A stretch of 35,342 nucleotides of DNA from Treponema sp. GTDB taxonomy: Bacteria; Spirochaetota; Spirochaetia; Treponematales; Treponemataceae. The notes beneath the pieces are model-generated. The model was not told the DNA's origin. It did no database searches and saw only the letters and a list, made by a program, of their open reading frames with translations. Of this stretch, positions 25,214-34,642 are shown one piece after another. The stretch spans positions 1 to 35,342 of the forward strand of contig JAKSLY010000026.1 in the NCBI GenBank assembly GCA_024400955.1, read 5' to 3'. Positions within the stretch are counted from its first letter, which is position 1. The number at the start of each line of letters is the position of its first letter. Position numbers and translations under genes: made by a program.

Positions 25214-28200
25214 CTATTCTTCTTTGCCTGCCTCAGTTTCTTCAGGTTCAGCCGGCTGTGCTGCACTTTCTTCGGCTGCAGCTGCATTATTTTCAGCGGC
25301 ACTTTCTTCGGCGGCCTGGGCTTCTGCTGCTTCATCCACAGGTGCATCTGATTCTGGAGCTGCAGAAACTTCTGGAGCTTCCTGGGTTTCTGGTGCAGGT
25401 TCTTTTATCTTGAGGGTTCCATCCGGGTTGTGCTCGCGTCTAGGCGGACGTGGAGGAATGTATACGCCTTCTTCCGGTGGAACTTCTTCTTCCACAAAGT
25501 CGCTCTGGTCTTCGTAGGTAAGGTTTCCGTTCATGGTGTCCTCATCAAGGCGCACCTGGATTACCTTTGTGATTCCCGACTCTTCCATTGTAACGCCAAG
25601 CATTGTGCTTGCTCCCATTACAGTCTTTCTGTTATGGGTGATGACAATGTACTGGCTTATGTTTCCAAAGGCGCGCAGTGTGCTTACGAATGAGGCAACG
25701 TTCTTGTCGTCAAGGGCGGCATCAATCTCGTCCAGGAGACAGAATGGAGAAGGGCGAACCTGATATGTTGCAAAGAGGAGTGCAACTGCCGTCATTGTCT
25801 TTTCTCCACCGGAAAGGAGGGAGATGTGGGAAAGCTTCTTTCCAGGCGGCTGCGCATAAATGTCGATACCCGAGGTAAGAACGTTTGTCGGATCCACAAG
25901 CTTAAGCTCTGCGCGTCCTCCGTTCATGAGGCGGCGGAACATGTTGTGGAAGTTCTTCCTGATCTTGTTGTATGTATCCAGGAACATTTCCGAAGACTTT
26001 GTCCTGATTTCTTCGCTGACACGTACAAGGTTTTCAAGGGACTTCTTTGTGTCGTTGAAGTTTTCCTGCTGGCGTTCAAAGCGTTCCTTTTCTTCTGCAA
26101 ACTGCTCCACGGCCATAAGGTTTACGGAACCGCAGTCGGCAATCTTCTTCTTGATGTCGGCAAGCTTTTCCCTGAGGACACCTGCAGGAGAATTGATCTT
26201 GTACATGTGCTCTTCAAATTCCATGAGGTCACGGCTGAAGTTGTCCTGGAAGTTCTGCTTTACGTTGCGGATTTCCGTGTCGTACTGGGCGATTCCAATG
26301 CTGAGCTTTTCGTACTGGGCCTGGTACTTTGTCTTTTCCTCCTGCTTTTTCTGGAGGGCGTTCTGCTTGCCGGAAACCTTGCTGTTGCAGTCATCGATAC
26401 TCTTCTTGATGGAATCGATTTCGTCCATGATCTTTGCACCACGGGCGTTGATTTCTGCAATTTCCTCTTCCGTTTCCTGAATCTGTTCCTCTACGTCGTC
26501 ACGATGCTTTGTCTCTTCATAAAGGTCGTTCTTCTGGTCGTTGAGGGAGTTTTCTTCCTGTACCAGGGCGCGCTTAAGCTGGCTTATCTGCTGCTCGCAG
26601 TTCTTGATCTGCTGGATCATCTGGGCGCGGTTTACGGTAAGCTTGGAAAGGGTTTCCTTGTATTCGTTTATCTTCTTTGTAAGCTGAATGTTCTTCTTTG
26701 CAAGCTCATCGTTTTCTGCCTGAATGGCTTCAACCTTTTCTGCATTAGCCTGAATGTCAGCGTCGATGGTTCTCTTCTTTGTAATGATACCTTCTGGAGA
26801 AAGGAAGTCGTCGATGAACTGGGGCGTTGTCCTTGTGTATGAATCGATGGCCTGAGAAAGTTCCTCAAACATGGTGATGAGGTCGGTGAATGCCTGTACT
26901 GCATCGTTGCCCATCTTTGAAGAATCCTTCTCGTTGTGCGAAGGAAGGGATGCAAAGTCACGGAAAATGTTTGCGCGTCCGTTGGCAAAAATCTTGATCT
27001 TTTCCAGGAGGATGCCAAGTTCTTCCTTTGCCTTTTTGTTTGATGCGGAAGAATAACCTGCGTCCTTGAGTTTTGCATCAAGTTCCGTAACGATGTCTTC
27101 CGTGATGGATGCGAGCTTTTTCTGGAGCTCGGTTCTTTCTGCATTAAGGTTGAGGATCTTGCCGCCGTTGGTGTTTATGAGGCGTACGTTTTCCTCGATT
27201 TCAGATTCCGCAAGCTGAATGTTCTGTGCAAAGCTGTCGATGTTGCTGTTTACGTCTTCAAGCTGCTTGTTCTGGTCGTGAAGCTCTGCATTGAGGGAAT
27301 CGATTTCTTCATTGTATTCGTCAATGTGCTGCTCGATGTTCTTGATGCGGTTTTCAATCTGGCCGATTTTTTCGCGCATCTGGGCCTGCTGGGTGTGCAG
27401 CTGGGTTGCAAGGGCTTTCTTTCCAAGGCTTTCCTGCTGGAGCTTGATGGCTTCCTGCTGCTTTGAGTTCATCTGTTCCTGAAGCGAAGTGATCATTTCA
27501 GTGTTTTCGTGAACCGTCTTGTAGATTTCCTCGATTTCCTTTTCAGCCTTGATTCTCTTTTCGTCGGCTTCCTTTAGGGAATCTTCGTGGCGTGCCTTGT
27601 TCTGGATGAATTCCTTGAGCTTTAAAAGCTGAATGTCCCTTTCGTATTCAAATTTGTCTTCGAGAAGCTTGCGGTACCTTGATGTTTTTTCCGCCTGGGA
27701 CTTTAGGGTTTCGTAGTTGCGCTTTGTTTCTGCAAGTCCCGTTTCAATCTGTGCCAGGTTTGCCTTTGTGCGTTCAAGTTCGCGTTCTGCTTCCTGAACC
27801 TCTGCCTTTGATCGGCTGATTCCTGCGGCTTCCTCAAAAAGATAGCGGCGGTCTTCCGGCTTTGATGAAAGAATCTGGTCGATTTTTCCCTGTTCCATTA
27901 CGGAATAGGCTGCCTTTCCGACACCGGTGTCCATGAACAGCTTGCGGATTGCAGTTGCTCCAACTTCCTGTCCGTTGATGAAGTATTCGTTTTCGTTGTT
28001 GCGGTAAAGCCTGCGCTTGATGGAAATTTCAGAATCTTCCAGCGGCAAAAGACCCTTGTCGTTTGCAATGGTCAGTGTAACTTCTGCCATTGAAAGGGCA
28101 GGGCGTGATTCCGTTCCGTTGAAGATGACGTCGGCCATGGATTCGGCACGCAGGTTCTTTGACTTGTTTTCTGCAAGAACCCACTTGATGGCATCAACGA

Positions 28201-28318
28201 CGTTACTCTTTCCACAGCCGTTTGGGCCAAGGAGGGCAGTGATTCCGTCTGCAAAATTTATATGTGTACGGTCGGCAAAAGATTTAAAGCCGAATATTTC
28301 AAGACTTTTTAAAAACAC
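25214..28318 (-). CDS. smc: Short SMC chromosome-segregation ATPase with non-canonical middle
   Basis: The 1034-aa product compacts and organises the chromosome. Its head has Walker A GPNGCGKS (31-38), signature LSGGEK (835-840) and Walker B LLDEIDAALDD (Asp863, Glu864). Two coiled coils of about 235 residues (170-405 and 520-755) flank a central region at about 408-520. That region is only about 110 residues and lacks the Gly-rich pattern of the SMC hinge. Bacterial SMC is usually near 1180 aa. The last 115 residues form a Pro/Ala/Glu-rich tail. The start is GTG, with AGAGGAAAA upstream and a strong promoter. SbcC/RecN are less likely given the head motifs. Confidence 0.9.
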   Translation of the reverse strand: MFLKSLEIFGFKSFADRTHINFADGITALLGPNGCGKSNVVDAIKWVLAENKSKNLRAESMADVIFNGTESRPALSMAEVTLTIANDKGLLPLEDSEISIKRRLYRNNENEYFINGQEVGATAIRKLFMDTGVGKAAYSVMEQGKIDQILSSKPEDRRYLFEEAAGISRSKAEVQEAERELERTKANLAQIETGLAETKRNYETLKSQAEKTSRYRKLLEDKFEYERDIQLLKLKEFIQNKARHEDSLKEADEKRIKAEKEIEEIYKTVHENTEMITSLQEQMNSKQQEAIKLQQESLGKKALATQLHTQQAQMREKIGQIENRIKNIEQHIDEYNEEIDSLNAELHDQNKQLEDVNSNIDSFAQNIQLAESEIEENVRLINTNGGKILNLNAERTELQKKLASITEDIVTELDAKLKDAGYSSASNKKAKEELGILLEKIKIFANGRANIFRDFASLPSHNEKDSSKMGNDAVQAFTDLITMFEELSQAIDSYTRTTPQFIDDFLSPEGIITKKRTIDADIQANAEKVEAIQAENDELAKKNIQLTKKINEYKETLSKLTVNRAQMIQQIKNCEQQISQLKRALVQEENSLNDQKNDLYEETKHRDDVEEQIQETEEEIAEINARGAKIMDEIDSIKKSIDDCNSKVSGKQNALQKKQEEKTKYQAQYEKLSIGIAQYDTEIRNVKQNFQDNFSRDLMEFEEHMYKINSPAGVLREKLADIKKKIADCGSVNLMAVEQFAEEKERFERQQENFNDTKKSLENLVRVSEEIRTKSSEMFLDTYNKIRKNFHNMFRRLMNGGRAELKLVDPTNVLTSGIDIYAQPPGKKLSHISLLSGGEKTMTAVALLFATYQVRPSPFCLLDEIDAALDDKNVASFVSTLRAFGNISQYIVITHNRKTVMGASTMLGVTMEESGITKVIQVRLDEDTMNGNLTYEDQSDFVEEEVPPEEGVYIPPRPPRREHNPDGTLKIKEPAPETQEAPEVSAAPESDAPVDEAAEAQAAEESAAENNAAAAEESAAQPAEPEETEAGKEE

Positions 28319-28344
28319 AAGAATTTTCCTCTATAAAGTATGGT

Positions 28345-28373
28345 ATTATAGCAAAAAAGAGAATTTGTATCAA
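28345..28373 (-). promoter_or_regulatory. Strong sigma70-type promoter for the smc operon
   Basis: On the minus strand TTGATA (complement of 28368-28373), 17 bases and a perfect TATAAT (complement of 28345-28350) with an extended TGC element form a very good promoter. Its start would lie about 20 bases before the smc GTG. Confidence 0.8.
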
Positions 28374-28486
28374 TTAAAGGCCCGTAAGGGTGCTGGAATG
28401 GGAATATGTGCTAAAATGCCGGTTGACCGCCAGACAGGAGTGTCACTTATCCGGACGGCCTTGATGCCCTGGCTTTTTGGAATCCT

Positions 28487-29644
28487 TCATTCCATGGTGT
28501 TTGGATCCACGACCTTCCCTTCGTAAAGCATCTTCGGGTAAACCGTAATGCCAAGCTTTTTTTCAAGGCGTGCATAGCTTTCCATTTCAAAGGCGTCACC
28601 GATTACTATGTTGATTCCGGTTTTTCCAGCCCTTGCAGTTCGGCCCGCCCTATGGATGAAGAAGTCTGCCTTGTCCGGCATGTCCATCTGTACCACGTGG
28701 GTCACGTTGTTTATGTCAAGGCCGCGGGAAGAAAGGTCGGTGGTTATGAGAACCTTGATCTTTCCTGAACGGAACCTGTCTATGGCCGTCTTTCTTTCCT
28801 TCTTGTCTGCCTTTCCGCTGAGGGAAGAGCATTCTATGTTCTTGTACTTGAGCTTTGAGGTGATGTTTTCAATCTGGTCGTTTCTTGCAGTAAACACGAT
28901 CATCTTCCTTGGCTTTTCCGCATTTATGAGGCTTCTCAAGGTGTCAATCTTGTCGCGGCGTTCTGCGTAGATTGCCCAGTGGGTGATGCGCTTTTTCAGC
29001 ACGTCTTCTGGCGGCAGGCTTACAAGCTCGATTTTTTCCTCTTCGCTGTTGATTCCGCTGCGGGCTTCAAGAAGGGTTTTTCTTGTAAAGTCGCTGACTG
29101 TGGCTGAATTTCCGATGAGCTGGACTTTTGCAGGCAGTCGCTCCATGAGTCCCTTTGTTGAATCCCTCAGTTCCCGGCTCAGGAGACGGTCGGCTTCATC
29201 AAGAACAAGAACCCTTACGGCATCTGCCTTGAGCTTCTTAAGGTGAATCAGTTCAAGAAGCCTTGAAGGGCCACCGATTACAATCTGGGGCTTTTCCTTG
29301 AGCATGTCTATCTGGCGGGCGATGGGGGCTCCCCCAATGAGAAGGGCGCTCTTTATTCCGCATACTGATTGAACCTGCACCTTTATCTGGGAAGCAAGTT
29401 CGTAGGTTGGAGAAGCTATCATTATTTCAACATTGCCCTGGGATGGGGTGTTCACCATGGAAGAAAGAAGGGGCAGAAGGTATGCAAAGGTCTTTCCGGT
29501 CCCTGTCTCGCTCTGGAACATGATGTTCTTGCCGTCCCTGACGAGGGGGATGACCTTCTGCTGAACTGCAGTCGGTTCCGTAATGCCCATGGCCGTAAGT
29601 TTTTCAATGATTGCGCTGTCTGTATTGAGTTCTTCAAAAGTCAT
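28487..29644 (-). CDS. DEAD-box ATP-dependent RNA helicase
   Basis: The 385-aa protein contains a full RecA-like helicase pair: Q motif region PTAVQQKVIP, Walker A SETGTGKT, motif Ia SPTYELASQ, DEAD box VLDEADRLL, motif III SAT, motif V TTDLSSRGLDI and motif VI HRAGRTARAG. Motif Ib reads GPSR rather than the common TPGR. It is short, with almost no C-terminal extension, so it is a minimal helicase that may act in RNA decay, ribosome assembly or cold adaptation. The exact subfamily is not clear. It is transcribed away from the glycosyltransferase gene. Confidence 0.94.
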   Translation of the reverse strand: MTFEELNTDSAIIEKLTAMGITEPTAVQQKVIPLVRDGKNIMFQSETGTGKTFAYLLPLLSSMVNTPSQGNVEIMIASPTYELASQIKVQVQSVCGIKSALLIGGAPIARQIDMLKEKPQIVIGGPSRLLELIHLKKLKADAVRVLVLDEADRLLSRELRDSTKGLMERLPAKVQLIGNSATVSDFTRKTLLEARSGINSEEEKIELVSLPPEDVLKKRITHWAIYAERRDKIDTLRSLINAEKPRKMIVFTARNDQIENITSKLKYKNIECSSLSGKADKKERKTAIDRFRSGKIKVLITTDLSSRGLDINNVTHVVQMDMPDKADFFIHRAGRTARAGKTGINIVIGDAFEMESYARLEKKLGITVYPKMLYEGKVVDPNTME

Positions 29645-29717
29645 GCTGCCATTCTACATTTTATTGCAATTAATTTCCATATTGGCCAGAATTGAGTTTT
29701 TCTGATAGAATTGAACC

Positions 29718-30845
29718 ATGAGAATTGGAATCGACACCTTTGGCCTTGAACACGGACAGTCAGGCTTTGGAAAATATCTCATGTCTTTTCTTGACTGCAT
29801 GAAGGATGACCCTGATGTTGAGGTTGTTCTTTTTGGCCCGGAAAAAGACAGGTACGTTTACAACCGCAAGAAGAATTATGAATACATACCGGTGCATCTT
29901 AAGGAAAGCCTTTGGGCGGAACGAAACTGGCATCGTTTTTGTGCAGATTCCTTTGCCCGCAGGAACAGGCTTGATGCCGTGGTTTATGTGGCGGGTGCAA
30001 GACTGATTCCTTCTTCCTTCAGGGTACCGTCGGTGGCTGTGGTAAACGAGATTGCTTCCACAGGTTTGTCTACCATAGGGAACTTTTTTGACCGTCTCCA
30101 GGTGCGAAAGGGCCTTTCCAAGGCAGACTGCATAATCGTTCCGGGAATGTTTGTAAAGAAGGATCTTGCGCGCTGCGGAATCAAATGCCGCCGGGTGGAG
30201 ATAGTGCATAATGGAATAGATCATTCCGAATTCTTTCAGGATCCCCTATCTGCTGAATCCGATACGGTGCAGATAAATCCCTTTGCCATCAAGAAGCCAT
30301 ATCTTCTTTACGCTTCCAGCATCAAGGGGCCGGAAAAAAAGCACATTGAGCTTATAAAGGCTTTCGGCAGATTTAAGGAAAAGACCGGTCTTGCCCATCG
30401 TCTTGTTCTTGCAGGAAGCATTGAGGAAAACTTCAGCAAGGAAGTTGCCAAGGCTGCCTTTGAATCTCCCTACGCATCGGATATTTTCATAACCGGCTAT
30501 TTCCCTCAGGAAGGACTGCCGGAACTTTACAGGAATTCCGATGGCTGCATCTTTCCTTCAATAAACGAAGGGGTGGGGCTTCCGGTTCTTGAAGCCATGG
30601 CTTCTGGAATTCCAGTGGCATGTACAAAGGCCGGGGTTCTCCAGGAAATATCCGGCGGTAATGCACTCTATTTTAACAGCGATGACATCGAGGGAATGTC
30701 CCTATGCATGGAACAGCTTGTCACTGATGAAAAGATCCGTGGCCAGCTCATAGAAAACGCGGCCCATTGGTCCGAAAGGTTTTCATGGGAAAAGACTGCC
30801 TCGGAGACGTTGGAAATAGTCAAGGGCATTGTAAAAGGTAACTGA
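29718..30845 (+). CDS. Glycosyltransferase, GT4-like (GT-B fold)
   Basis: The 375-aa cytosolic or peripheral-membrane enzyme should move a sugar from a nucleotide donor to a glycan or lipid. The N-terminal domain begins MRIGIDTFGLEHGQSGFGKY, with the loop Gly residues of GT-B enzymes. The C-terminal domain has the E-x7-E motif (EGVGLPVLEAMASGIPVACT, about 281-300) that contacts the donor. Acceptor and sugar cannot be told. It stands alone, divergent from the helicase, and ends at a strong hairpin shared with clpX. There is no strong ribosome binding site. LPS is not expected in a treponeme, so glycolipid or surface glycan is likelier. Confidence 0.85.
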   Translation: MRIGIDTFGLEHGQSGFGKYLMSFLDCMKDDPDVEVVLFGPEKDRYVYNRKKNYEYIPVHLKESLWAERNWHRFCADSFARRNRLDAVVYVAGARLIPSSFRVPSVAVVNEIASTGLSTIGNFFDRLQVRKGLSKADCIIVPGMFVKKDLARCGIKCRRVEIVHNGIDHSEFFQDPLSAESDTVQINPFAIKKPYLLYASSIKGPEKKHIELIKAFGRFKEKTGLAHRLVLAGSIEENFSKEVAKAAFESPYASDIFITGYFPQEGLPELYRNSDGCIFPSINEGVGLPVLEAMASGIPVACTKAGVLQEISGGNALYFNSDDIEGMSLCMEQLVTDEKIRGQLIENAAHWSERFSWEKTASETLEIVKGIVKGN

Positions 30846-30863
30846 TAATATCTGGTAAAAGCA

Positions 30864-30891
30864 AAAGGGCTTGCATCGCTGCAAGCCCTTT
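30864..30891. terminator. Bidirectional terminator between the glycosyltransferase and clpX
   Basis: AAAGGGCTTGCA (30864-30875) and TGCAAGCCCTTT (30880-30891) form a perfect 12-bp stem with the 4-base loop TCGC. T-rich tracts on both outer sides let it serve both convergent genes. Confidence 0.85.
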
Positions 30892-30908
30892 ATGTTTTCT
30901 GCCTGTAT

Positions 30909-32168
30909 TTAGGCAGTCTTCTGGTCGATTAAAAGTGATTCCGGGGCAGGAAGCTTTTTCTGGCTTACGATTTCCTTCGTGATGACAAGCTTCTTCTTTC
31001 CCTTGATGCTTGGAACTTCATACATGAGGTCAAGAAGAATGTGTTCAACGATGGATCTGAGGCCGCGGGCACCAGTCTTGTTTTTGATGGCAAGCTCTGC
31101 GATTTCTTCAATTGCCTCGTTGTCAAATGAAAGGTCAACATCATCGATGGAGAAGCTTACCTGGAACTGCTTTGTAATTGCGTTCTTTGGTTCAACGAGA
31201 ATCTTCTTAAGGTCATCCTTGTTGAGTTCCTTAAGGGCTGTAGTCATTGGAAGGCGTCCGATAAGTTCCGGAATGATGCCGAACTTAACAAGGTCGTCGG
31301 ATGTTACCTGGTTAAGGAGCTCCATTCTTTCTTCGCTTGAACGGTGGGTTCCTTCTGCACCAAAACCGATGGATGCAGTTGAAAGGCGCTGTTCGATGAT
31401 CTTGTCAAGACCTACAAAAGCACCGCCACAGATAAAGAGGATGTTTGTAGTGTCAATTTCAATCATTTCCTGGTTAGGATGCTTGCGTCCGCCCTGTGGT
31501 GGAACAGAGGCCTTTGTACCTTCAAGAATCTTGAGAAGTGCCTGCTGAACACCTTCACCTGATACGTCGCGTGTGATTGAAGTGTTTTCGCTCTTGCGTC
31601 CGATCTTGTCGATTTCATCGATGAAGATGATTCCGCGTTCTGCTGCGGCAACATCCCCGTCAGCTGCATTGATCAGCTTAAGGAGAACGTTTTCCACGTC
31701 TTCGCCAACGTAACCGGCTTCCGTAAGGGTAGTGGCATCGGCAATGGCAAAAGGAACGTTAAGCTTCTGTGCAAGGGTGCGTGCAAGAAGGGTTTTTCCA
31801 GATCCTGTAGGCCCAAGGAGAAGGATGTTTGATTTTTCAATCTTGATTTCAGACTTTTCCTGCTGGGTCTTTGAAATGGAAAGCTTCTTGTAGTGGTTGT
31901 ATACAGCTACGGAAAGAACCTTCTTTGCGTAGTCCTGCCCGATGACATACTGGTCAAGGTATTCCTTGAATTCCTTTGGAGTCGGAATTTCCTTCATGTC
32001 GATGGGGGCGAGGCTGTGCTTTTCTTCGTTTATGATTGTCTGGCATGTGGCAATGCAATTTTCGCAGATGCAGATCATGTTGTCTGGAGAACTTACGATG
32101 CGGCGGTTGTCGTCACCTGGACGTCCGCAGAATGCACATACAGGATGGTTTGTTCTTCTGATTGGCAT
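30909..32168 (-). CDS. clpX: ATP-dependent Clp protease ATP-binding subunit ClpX
   Basis: The 419-aa AAA+ unfoldase feeds proteins to ClpP. The N-terminal zinc-binding domain has Cys11, Cys14, Cys35 and Cys38. The AAA+ module shows Walker A GPTGSGKT (119-126), pore loop GYVG (152-155) and Walker B IFIDEIDK (181-188). An IGFGA loop that docks on ClpP is present. The open frame runs 74 codons further upstream, but that part only mirrors clpP in another frame. The ATG at 32168 has GGGAG upstream and overlaps the clpP stop (TAATG), so it is the start. It is co-transcribed with clpP. Confidence 0.97.
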   Translation of the reverse strand: MPIRRTNHPVCAFCGRPGDDNRRIVSSPDNMICICENCIATCQTIINEEKHSLAPIDMKEIPTPKEFKEYLDQYVIGQDYAKKVLSVAVYNHYKKLSISKTQQEKSEIKIEKSNILLLGPTGSGKTLLARTLAQKLNVPFAIADATTLTEAGYVGEDVENVLLKLINAADGDVAAAERGIIFIDEIDKIGRKSENTSITRDVSGEGVQQALLKILEGTKASVPPQGGRKHPNQEMIEIDTTNILFICGGAFVGLDKIIEQRLSTASIGFGAEGTHRSSEERMELLNQVTSDDLVKFGIIPELIGRLPMTTALKELNKDDLKKILVEPKNAITKQFQVSFSIDDVDLSFDNEAIEEIAELAIKNKTGARGLRSIVEHILLDLMYEVPSIKGKKKLVITKEIVSQKKLPAPESLLIDQKTA

Positions 32169-32779
32169 TATCTGGCTCCCTTCTTTGCACTGTTCATGAT
32201 GTGGTCTACAATGCCGTAATTCTTTGCATCTTCTGCAGGCATGTAGTAATCGCGTTCCATGTCGGCAGCGATTTCCTCTTCCTTTTTGCCTGTCTGCTCT
32301 GAAAGATACTTTATGCTGAGTTTCTTGAGTCTTCCGATTTCCTTTGCCTGGATTGCAATGTCGCTTTCCTGGCCCTGGGTTCCGCCCCATGGCTGGTGGA
32401 TCATTACGCGGCTTGAAGGAAGGGCATAGCGCTTTCCCTTTGTTCCGCCTGCAAGGATGATGGCACCCATGCTTGCTGCCTGTCCCATGCAGATTGTCTG
32501 GATGTCGCAGCGCACGTACTGCATTGTGTCATAGATTGCAAGACCTGCAGTTACGGATCCTCCCGGGCTGTTGATGTACATGCTGATATCCTTCTCTGGA
32601 TTTTCGCTTTCCAGGTAGAGAATCTGTGCAACAATAAGGTCTGCTGTCTCGTCACGGATTTCCCCGTCAACAAATATGATGCGGTCCTTCAAAAGACGTG
32701 AATATAAGTCGTATGCTCTTTCGCCGTTTCCGCTCTTTTCTATTACTGTAGGTACGAGGGAATTCATGTATTCGTTCAT
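32168..32779 (-). CDS. clpP: ATP-dependent Clp protease proteolytic subunit ClpP
   Basis: The 203-aa serine peptidase forms the tetradecameric chamber of ClpXP. The catalytic triad is Ser103 (GQAASMGA), His128 (MIHQPWGG) and Asp177, at spacings that match E. coli ClpP. The [12 protein letters not shown] strand for substrate binding is present. AAGGAAAG precedes the ATG. The tig-clpP-clpX order is a common bacterial arrangement. Here tig has its own terminator, so clpP-clpX are likely also driven from a local promoter. Confidence 0.98.
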   Translation of the reverse strand: MNEYMNSLVPTVIEKSGNGERAYDLYSRLLKDRIIFVDGEIRDETADLIVAQILYLESENPEKDISMYINSPGGSVTAGLAIYDTMQYVRCDIQTICMGQAASMGAIILAGGTKGKRYALPSSRVMIHQPWGGTQGQESDIAIQAKEIGRLKKLSIKYLSEQTGKKEEEIAADMERDYYMPAEDAKNYGIVDHIMNSAKKGAR

Positions 32780-32812
32780 AATTCTTTCCTTAAATCTCGG
32801 TTTCGATAGATT

Positions 32813-32842
32813 AATATAATCAATAAAACGGATTTATGCAAA
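32813..32842 (-). promoter_or_regulatory. Candidate promoter for clpP-clpX
   Basis: On the minus strand TTTGCA (complement of 32837-32842), 18 bases and TATATT (complement of 32813-32818) resemble the element before the ComFB-like gene. The -10 matches 5 of 6 positions and the -35 is weak. No HrcA/CIRCE or CtsR-type repeat is seen. Confidence 0.4.
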
Positions 32843-32871
32843 CTGAAGTGAAGGAAATTTGTCGCTCCAAA

Positions 32872-32909
32872 CAAAAAAAACGCAGACAACCTGAAACAGT
32901 AATCTGCGT
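32872..32909 (-). terminator. Rho-independent terminator of tig
   Basis: On the minus strand the arms ACGCAGA and TCTGCGT (32903-32909 and 32880-32886) enclose a 16-base loop and are followed by a run of T. It lies about 75 bases after the tig stop. Confidence 0.8.
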
Positions 32910-32982
32910 CTTTGTCAGAGTTTAAGGCCGACCATACGGGCAGCCGGGGAAATGGCCCATGGGAACCATTCCCTGCTAAAAA

Positions 32983-34353
32983 CTACTGGTTGTTCTTGAA
33001 GAGTTCAGCGAATTCCACCTTGTCACCCTTTGTAACCTTTACCTGCTTGTAAAGTTCGTCAAAGAGCTTGTTTTCCTTGATGGAATCGATGATGTATTCC
33101 TTTGCACGTGGTTCAGAATAGTACTTCTTGATTTCGTCAACAGAAACACCTGATTCCTCTGCCATCTTTGCGTATTCAGCTTCAACTTCTTCTGGAGTTA
33201 CTGCAATGTTCTTTTCACGGATGAGCGTGTCAACGATGAGGCGAGACTTGAGCATCTTTTCTGCGTTGCCTGTCATCTGTTCAAGCATTGTGTCCTTAGA
33301 CTGGCCGCTTGCTGCAACCATCTTGTCAAGCTGTTCCGGTGTTGTGCGGAACTGCTGTGCCATCATCTGCCAGCGGTTTTCCTTTTCTGCTGCAACCATT
33401 GAAGCTGGAAGAACGATTGGGTTCTTTTCTACAAGCTGTTCGAGGAGGGACTGAGACTTAACTTCTGCAATCTTTCTCTTGAGGTTTGCTTCGAGACCCT
33501 TTGTAATGTCCTTCTTAAGGTCATCAAGTGTCTTGTACTTTTCGTTTACATCCTGTGCAAGTTCATCGTCGAGGGCAGGGAGGTTGCGAACCTTGATTGC
33601 CTTTACTGTAACGCAGATCTTCTTTGTCTTTCCTGCAAGGTCTTCGTTTGCATCGTCAGCAGCGTAAGTCTTTGTGATTTCCTTTGTTTCATCCTTCTTC
33701 ATGCCGATGATTTCGTCATCGATCTTGTAGATGTTTTCTGCTGTTCCAACTGTGAATACGAAACCTTCGCGCTTTGAACCTTCAACAACTGAACCGTCGT
33801 CGTTAAGCTCGCTGTAATCGATTGTTACGATGTTGTCCTTTTCTACAGGGTCTCCATCCTTCTTGTCGATTACCATGGCGTTGCGTTCCTGAACTGCCTT
33901 GAGTTCTTCGTTAACTTCCTTTTCGCCAACTTCGCACTGTGGTTCCTTAACTTCAATCTTTGAGAAGTCCTTAACTTCTACTGTTGGGAATACGTCGTAT
34001 ACGACTGTGAATGTAAGGTCCTTTTCCGTGCTGAATTCCGGAAGCTTGTCGTTTTCAAGACGTGGCTGAGCATAAGGAAGAGGGCGGATGTCCTTTGATT
34101 CTTCTTCTGCGTAGATCTGGTTAAGGCATTCGTCAATGAGATCTGCAAGAACTTCCTGCTTGAGGGATTCGCCGTATTTCTGTTCGAGGATCTTTGCTGG
34201 TACGTGGCCCTTGCGGAATCCTGGGAGCTGAACGCTTTTTGCATACTTAGCGATGCACTTGCTGTAGCCTGCTGCTACATCTTCCTTTGCAACTGTTGCT
34301 GTGAGTTTTACTGCTGAATTTTCAAGCTTGCTTACTTCCTTTGTAACTTTCAC
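32983..34353 (-). CDS. tig: Trigger factor (ribosome-associated chaperone)
   Basis: The 456-aa chaperone binds ribosomes and folds nascent chains. The ribosome-docking signature PGFRKGHVPAKIL is at about 44-56. A PPIase-like FKBP domain follows (about 165-255: DNIVTIDYSELNDDG...VFTVGTAENIYKIDDEIIGM). The rest is the helical C-terminal cradle, including LPALDDELAQDV. It is slightly longer than the usual 430 residues. The start codon is GTG with AGAGG upstream. It sits before clpP-clpX, as in many bacteria, and just after a tRNA-operon terminator. Confidence 0.96.
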   Translation of the reverse strand: MKVTKEVSKLENSAVKLTATVAKEDVAAGYSKCIAKYAKSVQLPGFRKGHVPAKILEQKYGESLKQEVLADLIDECLNQIYAEEESKDIRPLPYAQPRLENDKLPEFSTEKDLTFTVVYDVFPTVEVKDFSKIEVKEPQCEVGEKEVNEELKAVQERNAMVIDKKDGDPVEKDNIVTIDYSELNDDGSVVEGSKREGFVFTVGTAENIYKIDDEIIGMKKDETKEITKTYAADDANEDLAGKTKKICVTVKAIKVRNLPALDDELAQDVNEKYKTLDDLKKDITKGLEANLKRKIAEVKSQSLLEQLVEKNPIVLPASMVAAEKENRWQMMAQQFRTTPEQLDKMVAASGQSKDTMLEQMTGNAEKMLKSRLIVDTLIREKNIAVTPEEVEAEYAKMAEESGVSVDEIKKYYSEPRAKEYIIDSIKENKLFDELYKQVKVTKGDKVEFAELFKNNQ

Positions 34354-34401
34354 GGGAAAACCTCTTGAATAAAAATTTTGTGACGGTTAAGCGTCGTAAA
34401 T

Positions 34402-34435
34402 AAAAAAAAGCGATTTGAGTTTAGTCAAACCGCTT
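34402..34435 (-). terminator. Terminator of the tRNA-Leu-Gly-Gly unit
   Basis: On the minus strand an 11-bp stem (34425-34435 with 34408-34418, one G-U pair) and a 6-base loop are followed by eight T. It lies directly after the last tRNA-Gly gene. Confidence 0.85.
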
Positions 34436-34443
34436 CGTATCCA

Positions 34444-34514
34444 GCGGAAAACGGGAATCGAACCCGCAACATCGACCTTGGCAAGGTCGCGCTCTACCAT
34501 TGAGCCATTTCCGC
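34444..34514 (-). tRNA. tRNA-Gly (GCC), copy 1
   Basis: The 71-base cloverleaf has acceptor arms GCGGAAA and TTTCCGC, anticodon loop TTGCCAA (anticodon GCC) and T arm with GGTTCGAATCC. No CCA is encoded. It is identical to the neighbouring copy at 34558-34628. Confidence 0.97.
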
Positions 34515-34557
34515 AAATTTTTTTTATGCTTTTCAGTTATCTGCAAAACAATTTAGA

Positions 34558-34628
34558 GCGGAAAACGGGAATCGAACCCGCAACATCGACCTTGGCAAGG
34601 TCGCGCTCTACCATTGAGCCATTTCCGC
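34558..34628 (-). tRNA. tRNA-Gly (GCC), copy 2
   Basis: This gene is identical over all 71 bases to the Gly-GCC gene at 34444-34514. The two are separated by a 43-base AT-rich spacer and probably come from one transcript headed by tRNA-Leu. Confidence 0.97.
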
Positions 34629-34642
34629 AAAACTAATTTATA

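Noticed and set aside
25826..26842. 338-codon plus-strand ORF opposite smc
   Set aside because: It is a Leu/Val-rich shadow caused by codon bias of the coiled-coil gene; there is no ribosome binding site and no protein-like motif.
32169..32390. N-terminal 74-codon extension of clpX
   Set aside because: It overlaps clpP in another frame, is Arg/His/Cys-rich and unlike ClpX. The ATG at 32168 starts exactly at the zinc domain and has a ribosome binding site.
34415..34636. Small ORF with a repeated RKTGIEPATSTLARSRSTIEPFPQ-like peptide
   Set aside because: It is the antisense reading of the two tRNA-Gly genes, a familiar false protein in databases.
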